Counted from the stretch's first letter, positions 1 through 7,820 are shown. The stretch is DNA of 64,000 bases from Flavobacterium sp. CYK-55 (GCF_018413465.1 NZ_JAHCDK010000002.1:1-64000); one strand, 5' to 3'. Numbers and translations: made by a program. Notes: a model not told the origin generated them from the sequence alone.

Positions 1-540
1 GTCACCCCGAGCGCAGTCGAGGGGCACTCAGAAACTCAATATCTCTTTTATCCAAAAGCGCAGTGGTTTCTAGCGCAGCGTTTCCCGAATGATTAACGAT
101 TAACGAATTTTGAAGTTTTTGAATCGTGTAATCGACAACCATCGCTTTTATCCTAAAGCCAGCGGTCTGAAGCAAAGCGTGTCCCAAAGCGCAGCGGTTA
201 TTCCTTGTCACCCCGAGCGCAGTCGAGGGGCACTCAGAAACTCAATATCTCTTTTATCCAAAAGCGCAGTGGTTTCTAGCGCAGCGTTTCCCGAATGATT
301 AACGATTAACGAATTTTGAAGTTTTTGAATCGTATCATCGACAACAATACGTTCTATCAAAAAGCGCAGCGGTCTATAGCCCCGCGTGTCCGTAGGCGCA
401 GCCGTGTCTTAAAGCGCAGCGGTCTGTTTAAAAGGTTTAAAAAGTGCAGGAAGTTTAAGAAGTTTAGTTGAAGCCCCATTCGTAATTCGTAATTCGTAAT
501 TCTTAATTCGTAATTCGCAATTCTCACAACGCAACACACA
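1..540 (+). repeat. Composite short-tandem-repeat island 1
   Basis: No gene is seen here. A 127-bp segment at 1-127 is repeated directly at 207-333. Each copy runs from the imperfect palindrome CCCCGAGCGCAGTCGAGGGG through GCGCAG-containing text to a 7-bp-periodic stretch (GATTAAC, GATTAAC, GAATTTT, GAAGTTT, TTGAATC). From about 424 follows a 9-bp-periodic stretch (GTTTAAAAG, GTTTAAAAA, GTGCAGGAA, GTTTAAGAA, GTTTAGTTG), then a 7-bp array of CGTAATT and variants at about 479-530. The short ORFs that cross it are translations of the repeats. Confidence 0.85.
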
Positions 541-594
541 AACAATAAAGGCTTATCTTAGTACAGAATCTAAATTTGAAACAAACGCATACCC

Positions 595-1092
595 ATGAAG
601 TCGTTATTTTTTGTCTGTACGTTGCTGTTTAGCTTGGCTCCGAAAGTGTCGGCGCAGATATTATTGCCCAATGAAACCAACCTGTTTTCATTTAAAACCC
701 ACAACAACAAAACGGTTACCTTGGCGCAAGACAAAGACCAAAAATACATGGTATACCGATTTGGAACTCCTGAAAAAATAGAACTCGAATATCCTGAAAA
801 AGAGCTGAAAAGCTACAACAAGTTTAAGTATTCATTTTATATGAGAGGCGGCGGAAAAATGAACGAAGGCATGGATGTCAATTTTGTATCGTTTATACAA
901 GGTGATTACAAATATGTGCTCTACGCAACGTACTACGCCATCGATGAAAAATCTGAAATAGGCATCAAAGTCATCCACCTCAAAACCAACAAAACCACCA
1001 AAATCAAAGGCCAATTAAAATCACAAAAAGGCAGTTTGATTGATTTTAGATACAATGAACTTTTGAGCATTGACGATCAACTTTACGAATAA
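595..1092 (+). CDS. Secreted protein of unknown function
   Basis: A 165-residue protein with a clear N-terminal signal peptide (hydrophobic core around residues 4-14, cleavage likely after VSAQ near residue 21). The mature part is Lys-rich with alternating beta-strand-like stretches. I do not recognise a family. The ATG at 595 is the natural start because it opens the signal peptide. TATCTTAG at 554-561 lies 33 nt upstream and may be a Bacteroidetes -7 box. The gene follows repeat island 1 and ends 87 nt before the DUF1398 gene. Likely periplasmic or secreted by inference from the signal peptide alone. Confidence 0.7.
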   Translation: MKSLFFVCTLLFSLAPKVSAQILLPNETNLFSFKTHNNKTVTLAQDKDQKYMVYRFGTPEKIELEYPEKELKSYNKFKYSFYMRGGGKMNEGMDVNFVSFIQGDYKYVLYATYYAIDEKSEIGIKVIHLKTNKTTKIKGQLKSQKGSLIDFRYNELLSIDDQLYE

Positions 1093-1179
1093 ACGTGTTT
1101 TAAGAGCGCTGGTTCAACGCAAATAGCACACGTCTATGTGGATATAAGTCATTTTATAATCATTAAAAATCAAACCAAA

Positions 1180-1566
1180 ATGTTTACTGTAGAGCAAATC
1201 AAAGCTGCGCATAGCAAAGTAAAATCAGGAGCCGACTTTCCGGCCTACATTCAAGAAATCAAAGCCCTGGGCGTTACGCACTATGAAGCCTATGTGTCTG
1301 ATGGGCATATAGATTACCACGGTGCCGAGCACACCGCCCAAGTACCCGAAAAATATGCACCTTTAGCCATTGCAAGCACCCCCGACCTCAGCACCTTCAA
1401 AACTGAATTACGAGCACACCAACAAGGCCAAACCGACTACTTGACTTTTATTCAGATGTGCGCCACCACCGGCATTGAAAAATGGAAGGTGTGTATGGAG
1501 CAAATGACCTGTACCTATTTTGATGTTTCGGGGAATGAGGTGTTGGTAGAGGCGATTCCGTTTTGA
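1180..1566 (+). CDS. DUF1398 family protein (YbcV-like)
   Basis: A 128-residue soluble protein resembling the DUF1398 family (E. coli YbcV and relatives). The typical N-terminal helix (FTVEQIKAAHSKVKSG), the segment GVTHYEAYVSDGHIDY and the C-terminal half with GIEKWKVCMEQMTCTYFD are visible. The function of the family is not established. A GTG at 1138 would extend the frame by 14 residues, but the ATG at 1180 begins exactly where family members begin, so I chose it. There is no signal peptide. The 8-bp CTGAG array starts within a few bases of the stop codon. Confidence 0.8.
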   Translation: MFTVEQIKAAHSKVKSGADFPAYIQEIKALGVTHYEAYVSDGHIDYHGAEHTAQVPEKYAPLAIASTPDLSTFKTELRAHQQGQTDYLTFIQMCATTGIEKWKVCMEQMTCTYFDVSGNEVLVEAIPF

Positions 1567-1645
1567 GGGGCTGAGGTACTGAGTTACTGAGTACCTGAGA
1601 AGCTGAGCCGCTGCGCTTCATGAATGAGGCGTATTTTAGCAGGCG
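1567..1645 (+). repeat. 8-bp CTGAGnnn tandem array
   Basis: Successive octamers CTGAGGTA, CTGAGTTA, CTGAGTAC, CTGAGAAG, CTGAGCCG and CTGCGCTT run in register from about 1572, followed by the tail ATGAATGAGGCGT. The same array-plus-tail recurs at about 4020, 15730 and 23757. It lies between the DUF1398 gene and the convergent PIN toxin gene. Confidence 0.75.
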
Positions 1646-1647
1646 TT

Positions 1648-2013
1648 TTACATTTCAATCAGAACTAAATCTAATTCACTTATTTTAGAAAAACCTTTGT
1701 CAGCACTAACCAATGGAATGTCATAAACAATACATGATGCAGCTATTATGGCATCCGGAAGTTTGATGTGATATTTTCGTTTTAGTAGAATAGTTTGTTC
1801 TTTAATTTTTGTATTCCATTCAATTTGAAAACAATCATTAAGCAACATTTTCAATTTGGCTTCTTCAGACTTAGTAATTCCGTTAAACCCAAGTAATTCT
1901 ATTTCAGAAACAAATGAAACACCAAAGTTATACTCCAAAAACGGTTCAACAATTAAATTTCCTTCATGAAGATAAACCAGGAAATTTGTATCAGCAATAA
2001 AATCAATCTTCAT
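1648..2013 (-). CDS. PIN-domain toxin (VapC-like ribonuclease)
   Basis: A 121-residue protein with the PIN fold signature. The first acidic residue lies in ADTNFLVYL near residue 8, a second in LPDAIIAAS in the C-terminal half, and a third in SADKGF. These are the usual Mg-binding Asp residues of VapC-type RNases. Length is typical for the family. The start overlaps the end of a 55-residue ORF (2003-2170) by 11 nt, the layout of a translationally coupled antitoxin-toxin pair. By family knowledge the toxin would cleave RNA and be held inactive by its partner; the RNA target cannot be told from sequence. Confidence 0.85.
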   Translation of the reverse strand: MKIDFIADTNFLVYLHEGNLIVEPFLEYNFGVSFVSEIELLGFNGITKSEEAKLKMLLNDCFQIEWNTKIKEQTILLKRKYHIKLPDAIIAASCIVYDIPLVSADKGFSKISELDLVLIEM

Positions 2014-2170
2014 TTTCCCTTGCTGAAGTTTGATATTCTAAGCCGTCAATATCGCGTTTAAGTTTTCCGAAATGCTTAGCCAAGTTACCAGTCGTGTTTG
2101 ATTTCTTCAATTTCTCACTAAGAATTTTTGAAGTGTTCTTTAAGTTTGATTTATCTATTACAACTGTCAT
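2003..2170 (-). CDS. Small antitoxin partner of the PIN toxin
   Basis: A 55-residue ORF starting at ATG 2170 and ending at TGA 2005-2003, just upstream of and overlapping the PIN gene by 11 nt. The product begins MTVVIDKSNLKNTSKI and contains AKHFGKLKRDIDGLEYQ, a short basic helix followed by an acidic tail. Such Lys-rich peptides commonly precede PIN toxins in Bacteroidetes and would bind the toxin through the C-terminal part. No DNA-binding fold is obvious. Overlap, order and the upstream -7 box make it a real gene despite its size. Confidence 0.75.
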   Translation of the reverse strand: MTVVIDKSNLKNTSKILSEKLKKSNTTGNLAKHFGKLKRDIDGLEYQTSARENED

Positions 2171-2187
2171 AACACGTTTGTTTTTTT

Positions 2188-2213
2188 CAAAAATACAAAA
2201 TTATTTATATCAA
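2188..2213 (-). promoter_or_regulatory. Candidate promoter of the PIN TA pair
   Basis: On the minus strand TATTTTTG (2195-2188) fits the Bacteroidetes -7 consensus TAnnTTTG, with TTG at 2213-2211 fifteen nt upstream, slightly closer than usual. The antitoxin ATG is 17 nt downstream. Confidence 0.45.
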
Positions 2214-2239
2214 GATAACGATTCGTCAAAAATGCCTTT

Positions 2240-3150
2240 GGATTGAGTTCTTGAGTGCCTGAGTGCCTGAGAAGCTGAGCAGCTGCGCGGAATGATTAAC
2301 GATTGAAGATTAACGAACTTTGATTTTTGAAGTAATTGAATTCGTGTAACCAACAACCCACTACACATTTAAAAAGTGTAAAAGGCTCAATAAGTTGATA
2401 TTGAAGCATCATTCTTAATTCTTAATTCTTAATTCTTAATTCGTAATTCGTAATTCGTAATTCGTAATTTATCCAGCGTAGCGGGCGTTCTTGTCACCCC
2501 GAGCGCAGTCGAGGGGCGAGTGAGCCCCTGAGTGCCTAAGCAGCTGCGCGGAATGATTAACGATTGAAGATCAACGAACTTTGAATTTTGAAGTTTTTGA
2601 ATCGTGTAACCGATAACCCACTACAGGTATAAAAAGTGTAAAAGGGTTAAGACGTTTAGTTTGAAGCAATATTTGCTGAGTGCCTGAGCTACTTAGTGCC
2701 TGAGAGGCTGAGAGGCTGCGCGGAATGATTAACGATTGAAGATTAACGAACTTTGATTTTTGAAGTAATTGAATTCGTGTAACCAACAACCCACTACACA
2801 TTTAAAAAGTGTAAAAGGCTCAATAAGTTGATATTGAAGCATCATTCTTAATTCTTAATTCGTAATTCGTAATTCGTAATTCGTAATTCGTAATTTATCC
2901 AGCGTAGCGGTCGTTCTTGTCACCCCGAGCGCAGTCGAGGGGCGAGTGAGCCCCTGAGTGCCTGTGCAGCTGCGCGGAATGATTAACGATTGAAGATCAA
3001 CGAACTTTGAATTTTGAAGTTTTTGAATCGTGTAACCGATAACCCTCCACGCGTTTAAAAAGCATACAAGGTTAAAGAAGTTTAGTTGAAGCCCCATTCG
3101 TAATTCGTAATTCTTAATTCGTAATTCTTTCAGCGCAGCGACCCTAAATC
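2240..3150 (+). repeat. Composite short-tandem-repeat island 2 (tandem copies)
   Basis: Two long copies lie about 433 bp apart (GAATGATTAACG at 2290 and 2723). Each contains the 8-bp CTGAG array, CAGCTGCGCGG, a 7-bp-periodic GATTAAC stretch, a 9-bp-periodic GTTTAAAAA-type stretch, a 7-bp TAATTCG array (2408-2470 and 2846-2895) and the CCCCGAGCGCAGTCGAGGGG palindrome (near 2497 and 2923). Outside the arrays the copies are almost identical. Inside, they differ in unit variants and number. No gene is supported in this 900-bp stretch. Confidence 0.85.
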
Positions 3151-3256
3151 ACAACCTGATTTTCTGAACTTCTAAACAATTTCTACCAGAAAATGATATC
3201 TTAGCGTTACATCCGCAGTGAGCGGCTCTGTACAGCAACTATATAAGCCATTTCGA

Positions 3257-3985
3257 ATGAACAATACAACTTCAACAAAAAAGTCAATTGTATCAAAATT
3301 AACTTTTCACAAACTTGATTGGTTAGAAAAGGTGACACTATGTATGGGTTTGTGGTTCTGGATTTATCCCAAGCCCTATACATTACTTTTTACAGCGCTA
3401 CTCATTATTCCAATTTTAGGATTAATCCTCAACGGATTAAACGGAAAACCAAGCATTGCCAGCCTGGTAGAAATAAACACCAATGAAGACGGAGATGACA
3501 AATATGACGTTGCTGATTTTATTGATTTTGCCGCCATCGTAATATTTATTAGGGTATTAAAAGATTACGAATTTGAAGACTTTTATAGTTTAATGATTCC
3601 CGGAATGATCGGATTCATCATCATGATCATTATTGTTGTAGCAACACACAAAATAATCGTTGATAATGGCAAGAGCAAGTTGTGGATTTACGGTTCGCTC
3701 ACCTTTAATATATTTCTCTATAGTTATTCTGCAACCTATGGAATCAATTGTACTTATGATTATTCTAAACCTCAAGTATATGAAGCCCAGATACTTGAAA
3801 AAAGAATCTCAAAAAGCAGAAAGAACACAAGCTATTATGTGCGTGTAACACCCTGGGGGCATCACTATGACTCTGAAGAAATATCTGTCGCGCCAAGCCA
3901 ATATCAGGCGCTTCAAACAGGGCAAACCGTAAAAATAGATCTAAAGAAAGGGGTTTTTAATATTCCTTGGTATGAGATTGAATAA
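3257..3985 (+). CDS. Integral membrane protein, unknown
   Basis: A 242-residue protein with about four hydrophobic segments: around residues 30-60 (two close spans near WFWIYPKPYTLLF and LIIPILGLIL), 115-135 (MIPGMIGFIIMIIIVVA) and 145-160. A soluble C-terminal domain of about 70 residues includes YVRVTPWGHHYDSEEISV and looks like a small beta domain. No family recognised. A GTG at 3218 would add 13 residues, but the ATG at 3257 precedes the basic N-terminus and is preferred. TATCTTAG at 3197-3204 is a possible -7 box. Confidence 0.65.
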   Translation: MNNTTSTKKSIVSKLTFHKLDWLEKVTLCMGLWFWIYPKPYTLLFTALLIIPILGLILNGLNGKPSIASLVEINTNEDGDDKYDVADFIDFAAIVIFIRVLKDYEFEDFYSLMIPGMIGFIIMIIIVVATHKIIVDNGKSKLWIYGSLTFNIFLYSYSATYGINCTYDYSKPQVYEAQILEKRISKSRKNTSYYVRVTPWGHHYDSEEISVAPSQYQALQTGQTVKIDLKKGVFNIPWYEIE

Positions 3986-4014
3986 AACGATTACTCGGAA
4001 ACATAGCAACTGAA

Positions 4015-4075
4015 CACCTGAGTGCCTGAGCGGCTAAGCTTTATGAATGAAGCGTATGCTATGAGCCATTCTGTT
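4015..4075 (+). repeat. Short CTGAG array with conserved tail
   Basis: A degenerate 8-bp array (CTGAACAC, CTGAGTGC, CTGAGCGG, CTAAGCTT) is followed by ATGAATGAAGCGT, the same tail as at 1615. It lies directly between the membrane protein gene and the ParDE operator. Confidence 0.6.
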
Positions 4076-4099
4076 AAAAATCCGCAAAACATTTCAATT

Positions 4100-4123
4100 T
4101 ATACCATAGTTTGGTATATTTAG
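4100..4123 (+). promoter_or_regulatory. Operator/promoter of parDE
   Basis: A palindrome with 7-bp arms TATACCA (4100-4106) and TGGTATA (4112-4118) overlaps a -7-like box TATATTTA (4115-4122), 16 nt before the parD ATG. Ribbon-helix-helix antitoxins bind such palindromes to repress their own operon, so this is the expected autoregulatory site. Confidence 0.6.
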
Positions 4124-4138
4124 CAAAAATATTTTGTT

Positions 4139-4381
4139 ATGGCAAAAAACACATCAATATTACTTGGAGATCATTTTAGTAATTTTATAAATAGTGAAGT
4201 TGCATCAGGGCGCTATAGTTCAGCAAGTGATGTAGTGAGATCGGCACTCAGACTATTAGAAGTTGAAGAGAGCAGAACTAAGTGGTTGCAAAATGAACTT
4301 GAAATTGGAGAGAAAAGTGGATTCGTTGAAAATTACGATCCCAAAAAACATCTTGAAGAAATCAAGAGAAAGTATTTATGA
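4139..4381 (+). CDS. parD: ParD-like ribbon-helix-helix antitoxin
   Basis: An 80-residue protein with the ParD signature. The N-terminal strand NTSILLGDHFSNFI is followed by the helix pair with VASGRYSSASDVVRSALRLL, then an acidic/basic C-terminal tail that would wrap around the toxin. The TGA stop overlaps the ATG of the toxin gene (ATGA), so translation is coupled. By family knowledge it neutralises ParE and represses its own promoter; a palindrome overlapping the -7 box sits just upstream at 4100-4118. Confidence 0.9.
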   Translation: MAKNTSILLGDHFSNFINSEVASGRYSSASDVVRSALRLLEVEESRTKWLQNELEIGEKSGFVENYDPKKHLEEIKRKYL

Positions 4382-4668
4382 AATATAGAATAACCGAAGC
4401 TGCTTATCGAGATTTGAATGATATTTGGTTCTACACATTTCAAGAATGGTCAGAAAATCAAGCTAACCAATATTTTGAATCAATAATTCAACAAATCATA
4501 CTGTTTAGTGAAAATCCGAGTAAAGCAAAGAAGCTGGCAAAAGTAAAGTCTGAATACTATTATTTTCGTGCATTATCTCATTATGTATTTTTCAAATATG
4601 GAGATCATCAAATCGACATCATTAGGATTCTTCACAAAATGATGGATTTCCCAAAACATTTGGAATAA
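4378..4668 (+). CDS. parE: ParE-like toxin (RelE/ParE superfamily)
   Basis: A 96-residue toxin of the RelE/ParE fold. The N-terminal strand YRITEAAYRDLNDIW and helix, the central segment with NPSKAKKLA, and the C-terminal strands with YYYFRALSHYVFFKY and DIIRILHKMMDFPKHL are typical of ParE. ParE-family members usually poison DNA gyrase rather than cleave mRNA. The gene starts within the stop codon of parD. Length and motifs look intact, so the pair is probably functional. Confidence 0.9.
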   Translation: MKYRITEAAYRDLNDIWFYTFQEWSENQANQYFESIIQQIILFSENPSKAKKLAKVKSEYYYFRALSHYVFFKYGDHQIDIIRILHKMMDFPKHLE

Positions 4669-4835
4669 GAACGGCTCATAACCGCGGTCATGACTTATGG
4701 CTTTATTTTCTTAGCTTCTCGCCTATTTTTAACGAACAAAATATCTTAGCGAAGCGTACTCTGCTCACTTTTCTACAACGCGCGCCTAGCAAGAGAACGT
4801 TAGCGCCCATAATTTAACAGAGAAATTAGCTTTTC

Positions 4836-4870
4836 GTATAATATTGTACATATATTTGTACAAATTATAC
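4836..4870 (+). promoter_or_regulatory. Large palindromic operator of the yefM/yoeB operon
   Basis: Nested inverted repeats: inner arms TTGTAC (4844-4849) and GTACAA (4858-4863), outer arms GTATAAT (4836-4842) and ATTATAC (4864-4870), with one extra base on the left. A perfect -7 box TATATTTG (4851-4858) lies at the centre, 16 nt before the ATG. YefM/Phd-type antitoxins bind such nested palindromes in cooperation with the toxin. Confidence 0.65.
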
Positions 4871-4874
4871 AATT

Positions 4875-5129
4875 ATGGTAGTAGCAAATATTTCAGATTT
4901 TAGAAAAGATATCAAATCATATTTCGATCGTGTTGCAAAAAATTTTGAAACATTGATTATTAATCGTGGAAAAGATTCCGGTATCGTTATAATGTCACTT
5001 GAAGAATACAATTCTTTAATGGCTACTAATCATGAATTATCGTCAAGAGCTAACGAAAAAAGATTAGATTCTGCAATCGAAAAATTAAAAACCGGAAAGT
5101 CATTTTCAAAAGATTTAATCGAAGAATAA
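4875..5129 (+). CDS. YefM/Phd-family antitoxin
   Basis: An 84-residue protein with the Phd/YefM fold: VVANISDFRKDIKSYFDRV, then NFETLIINRGKDSGIVIMSLEEYNSL around residues 23-50, which is the family's core motif. The C-terminal tail (residues 55-84) is charged and would bind the toxin. It is followed after one base by a YoeB toxin gene. The gene is preceded by a nested palindrome containing a -7 box, the expected autoregulatory site. Confidence 0.9.
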   Translation: MVVANISDFRKDIKSYFDRVAKNFETLIINRGKDSGIVIMSLEEYNSLMATNHELSSRANEKRLDSAIEKLKTGKSFSKDLIEE

Positions 5130-5130
5130 T

Positions 5131-5388
5131 ATGAAATATGTTTTTGTAGATGAATCTTGGGAAGATTATTTATACTGGCAAAAGATTGACAAAAAGAAAG
5201 TCAAAAAAATAAATGACTTACTAAAAGATATTTCAAGAACTCCGTTTGAAGGTTTGGGAAAACCTGAGCCTTTGAAACATAAATATGCTGGATTTTGGTC
5301 GAGAAGAATTGATGACGAGCACAGATTAATTTACAGGTTTCAAGACGACGAAATTCAAATCGTTAAGTGTAGACATCATTACGATTAA
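5131..5388 (+). CDS. yoeB: YoeB/Txe mRNA interferase toxin
   Basis: An 85-residue protein matching YoeB over its full length: ESWEDYLYWQ, KKKVKKINDLLKDI, PFEGLGKPEPLKH, GFWSRRIDDEHRLIYR and the terminal CRHHYD. The Glu, Arg and His residues that form the RNase active site in the family are present, so the toxin looks intact. By family knowledge it binds the ribosome and cuts mRNA in the A site. It lies one base downstream of the YefM-like antitoxin gene. Confidence 0.93.
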   Translation: MKYVFVDESWEDYLYWQKIDKKKVKKINDLLKDISRTPFEGLGKPEPLKHKYAGFWSRRIDDEHRLIYRFQDDEIQIVKCRHHYD

Positions 5389-5397
5389 TTATTACGG

Positions 5398-5900
5398 GCA
5401 CTAACCCACTACACATTTAAAAAGTGTAAAAGGCTCAATAAGTTGATATTGAAGCATCATTCTTAATTCATAATTCATAATTCGTAATTCGTAATTTATC
5501 CAGCGTAGCGGGCGTTCTTGTCACCCCGAGCGCAGTCGAGGGGCGAGTGAGCCCCTGAGTGCCTAAGCAGCTGCGCGGAATGATTAACGATTGAAGATCA
5601 ACGAACTTTGAATTTTGAAGTTTTTGAATCGTGTAACCGATAACCCACTACAGGTTTAAAAAGTGTAGAAGGTTTAAGAAGTTGAGCTGAAACAGCCGTG
5701 AAACAGACAATCCACTACAGGTTTAAAAAGTGTAAAAGGGTTAAGAAGTTTAGTTGAAACCCCATTCGTAATTCGTAATTCATAATTCGTAATTCTCACA
5801 GCGCAGCGGTCCTACAGCGCAGCGGTCTTACAGCGTAGCGTGTCTTCTCATCCCCTCATCCCCTCATTCAACACACAACATTCAGCATTCAACATAAAAA
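5398..5900 (+). repeat. Composite short-tandem-repeat island 3
   Basis: It begins straight after the yoeB stop. A copy almost identical to those in 2240-3150 runs from about 5402 to 5690, with a shorter 7-bp TAATTCG array (5461-5497) and the CCCCGAGCGCAGTCGAGGGG palindrome near 5524. Then come two 9-bp-periodic GTTTAAAAA stretches (5652-5690 and 5711-5760), another 7-bp array, and a 16-bp array of AGCGCAGCG-type units starting at 5800, 5816 and 5832. No gene is supported. Confidence 0.85.
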
Positions 5901-5903
5901 AAC

Positions 5904-5933
5904 TTGTCTCCGTAAGAAAAATCACTACATTTA
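5904..5933 (+). promoter_or_regulatory. Candidate promoter upstream of the zinc-ribbon lipoprotein
   Basis: TTG (5904-5906), 19-nt spacer, then TACATTTA (5926-5933), one mismatch from the TAnnTTTG -7 consensus. The next ATG is at 6067, so the leader would be long. Confidence 0.3.
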
Positions 5934-6066
5934 CCCCACTCACCACTTTTACTACCTCATAACACCGCTACTCAAATTGACTTTTGAGGGGTGGGTATTG
6001 TTGTGGGGATAATCTTGATTTAAGAATTAGAATTGGGAAATATAAATTTAGTTTGCTGCAATTATT

Positions 6067-6606
6067 ATGAAATTTTTTGTCTATATATTAACCACACTAC
6101 TACTAGCAATAGCATGTAAAAACACACCGAATGATTCAGTGAATTACGATTCAGAGGAAATCGAGATGTCAGACATTCAAACTGATGATGATGCCCAACA
6201 ATACTATGACCAAACTGGCAATTATCCAGATGGCACATATTGCTCAGAGGTAGAATATTATAATCCAAATACAGGAACACGAAACACATATGACTTAGAT
6301 GTTGAAGTCGAAGATGGAGAACTTACTGTTATACATTGGCCAAACGGTGGTTGGCTTGATGAAACACATTTTTACCCTGAAGACATAACAAGTGGTCAAT
6401 GCGAATTTACTTCTGATAGAGGTTATAGATACACAATAACTCTTGGTGAATTTGGAGGTTGCGGATATACTGACGATTACAAAATAAGAAATGATGTAAA
6501 TAGTGAAGTTGAGAGCACTACATGTCCCAATTGTGGCGATGAAAAAAACAGCTATGATGATTATTGTGATAGTTGCCAGAAAGAAAATGAGGAAGAGAAA
6601 GAATAA
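6067..6606 (+). CDS. Lipoprotein with C-terminal zinc ribbon, unknown
   Basis: A 179-residue protein. Residues 1-17 form a lipoprotein signal peptide with lipobox LAIAC, so it should be lipid-anchored outside the cytoplasm. The middle part is strongly acidic and rich in Asp, Glu, Thr and Tyr. Near the C-terminus two CxxC pairs (CPNCG and CDSCQ) form a zinc-ribbon pattern of the kind usually found in cytoplasmic proteins, and the last residues are Glu/Lys-rich. I do not recognise the family. The gene is AT-rich and lies 251 bp upstream of the AAA+/subtilase pair in the same orientation. Confidence 0.6.
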   Translation: MKFFVYILTTLLLAIACKNTPNDSVNYDSEEIEMSDIQTDDDAQQYYDQTGNYPDGTYCSEVEYYNPNTGTRNTYDLDVEVEDGELTVIHWPNGGWLDETHFYPEDITSGQCEFTSDRGYRYTITLGEFGGCGYTDDYKIRNDVNSEVESTTCPNCGDEKNSYDDYCDSCQKENEEEKE

Positions 6607-6832
6607 AATTATAAATGTGCATAACAATACATAAAACCATAGTGTAATTCTGTTGGTTTAGCATTTCTTTTTCCGTCAAACACACGTAACACACTGACAA
6701 AAAGACGATTGAAGACTTAGTTTAAAAATAGTCGAGATTAATTCTATGGAAAAACATTATGTTTTAAGAATCCGAAAATAGTTTCCAATAGAAAGTTAAG
6801 TTTTTTAAAAAAATATCGGGTATAAATTTGGT

Positions 6833-6840
6833 AAATTTGC
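6833..6840 (+). promoter_or_regulatory. -7 box of the AAA+/subtilase operon
   Basis: TAAATTTG matches TAnnTTTG exactly and lies 17 nt before the ATG at 6858. A TATAAATTTG stretch just upstream offers an alternative. No TTG element at the usual distance. Confidence 0.4.
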
Positions 6841-6857
6841 GTTATACATAATAAATA

Positions 6858-7811
6858 ATGGCAAAAGCAGACTATATAGTATCGTTAATAAAATTACATT
6901 ACAACAACGAACCTGAAAGGTTTACTACGGTAGCGTTGCAGATAGCTGCACACGAAGCCAAGCTAGGTCATACAATTGTTGCTAATGACATTAAATCAAT
7001 TATTGACAAGGCAAAGGAAGCCAAACATAAAACCAAAACATTTGCACCCGACTTACAGGGTTTGATACAGGAAAATGTTCCTGCAGTAAAACTGTTAGAT
7101 ATTATTGCTACTGAAGATATTAAATCAAAAATAAATCGCATCATTTCTGAATTTGTACAGCGGGATAAATTGCGCAGACATGATTTGGAAAATCGCAGAA
7201 AAATTTTACTGTCTGGCCCCCCTGGAACGGGCAAAACCCTAACAGCCTCAATCATTGCCAACGAATTAAACTTACCTCTTTACACAATTCTAATGGATAA
7301 AATGGTGACAAAATTTATGGGCGAAACTAGTGCAAAACTTCGCCAAGTATTTGATTTGATAGAACAACGTCAAGGTATTTACCTTTTTGATGAATTTGAT
7401 GCCATTGGTGGTGAGCGGAGTAGAGATAATGATGTAGGTGAGATGCGAAGGGTATTAAATTCGTTTCTTCAATTTATTGAACGTGACAATTCCGATAGTT
7501 TAATTATTGCCATTACAAATAATAAAGAACTATTAGATCAAGCCTTGTTCCGCAGGTTTGACGATGTTATTTTATATCACTTACCTAGTTTAGAAGAAAA
7601 AGAGGAATTACTGAAAAACAGACTTTCACAGTTTACAAAAAAAATTAAGTTTAAAGATTTATTACCTGACATAAACGGGCTTAGCCACGCTGAAATTTCA
7701 CTTGCTTGTATCGATGCTATAAAAGAAACCATCTTGAATGAAAAGCAACAGATGAACAATAATTTAATTTTAAAAGCAATCAAAGATCGTAATTCAGCTT
7801 ATTACAAATAA
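6858..7811 (+). CDS. AAA+ ATPase (IetA-like), TA/defence module
   Basis: A 317-residue single AAA+ domain protein. Walker A GPPGTGKT is at residues 120-127, Walker B IYLFDEFD at 174-181, sensor-1 Asn in AITNN near 221, and arginine-finger residues in FRRFD at 231-235. A helical N-terminal region of about 110 residues precedes the ATPase core, as in FtsH/spastin-type AAA proteins without membrane spans. The next gene, 9 nt downstream, encodes a subtilisin-like protease. This order matches IetA/IetS, described as a TA system on the Ti plasmid (AAA ATPase as antitoxin, protease as toxin) and later grouped with antiphage systems. Assignment rests on domain pairing, not on alignment. Confidence 0.8.
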   Translation: MAKADYIVSLIKLHYNNEPERFTTVALQIAAHEAKLGHTIVANDIKSIIDKAKEAKHKTKTFAPDLQGLIQENVPAVKLLDIIATEDIKSKINRIISEFVQRDKLRRHDLENRRKILLSGPPGTGKTLTASIIANELNLPLYTILMDKMVTKFMGETSAKLRQVFDLIEQRQGIYLFDEFDAIGGERSRDNDVGEMRRVLNSFLQFIERDNSDSLIIAITNNKELLDQALFRRFDDVILYHLPSLEEKEELLKNRLSQFTKKIKFKDLLPDINGLSHAEISLACIDAIKETILNEKQQMNNNLILKAIKDRNSAYYK

Positions 7812-7820
7812 GTTTAAAAT

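Noticed and set aside
2571-3097. ORFs of 76 and 80 residues on the minus strand, and similar ones at 2-211, 110-298 and 357-545
   Set aside because: They are translations of the tandem arrays (for example repeated ELRITNY from the 7-bp unit), lack start signals and vary with unit number.
2240-3150. Composite islands as insertion sequences or MITEs
   Set aside because: No terminal inverted repeats, target-site duplications or transposase remnants could be seen, and the interior is mostly short tandem arrays.
4680-4835. Possible tRNA or small RNA between parE and yefM
   Set aside because: No cloverleaf or strong hairpin could be drawn.
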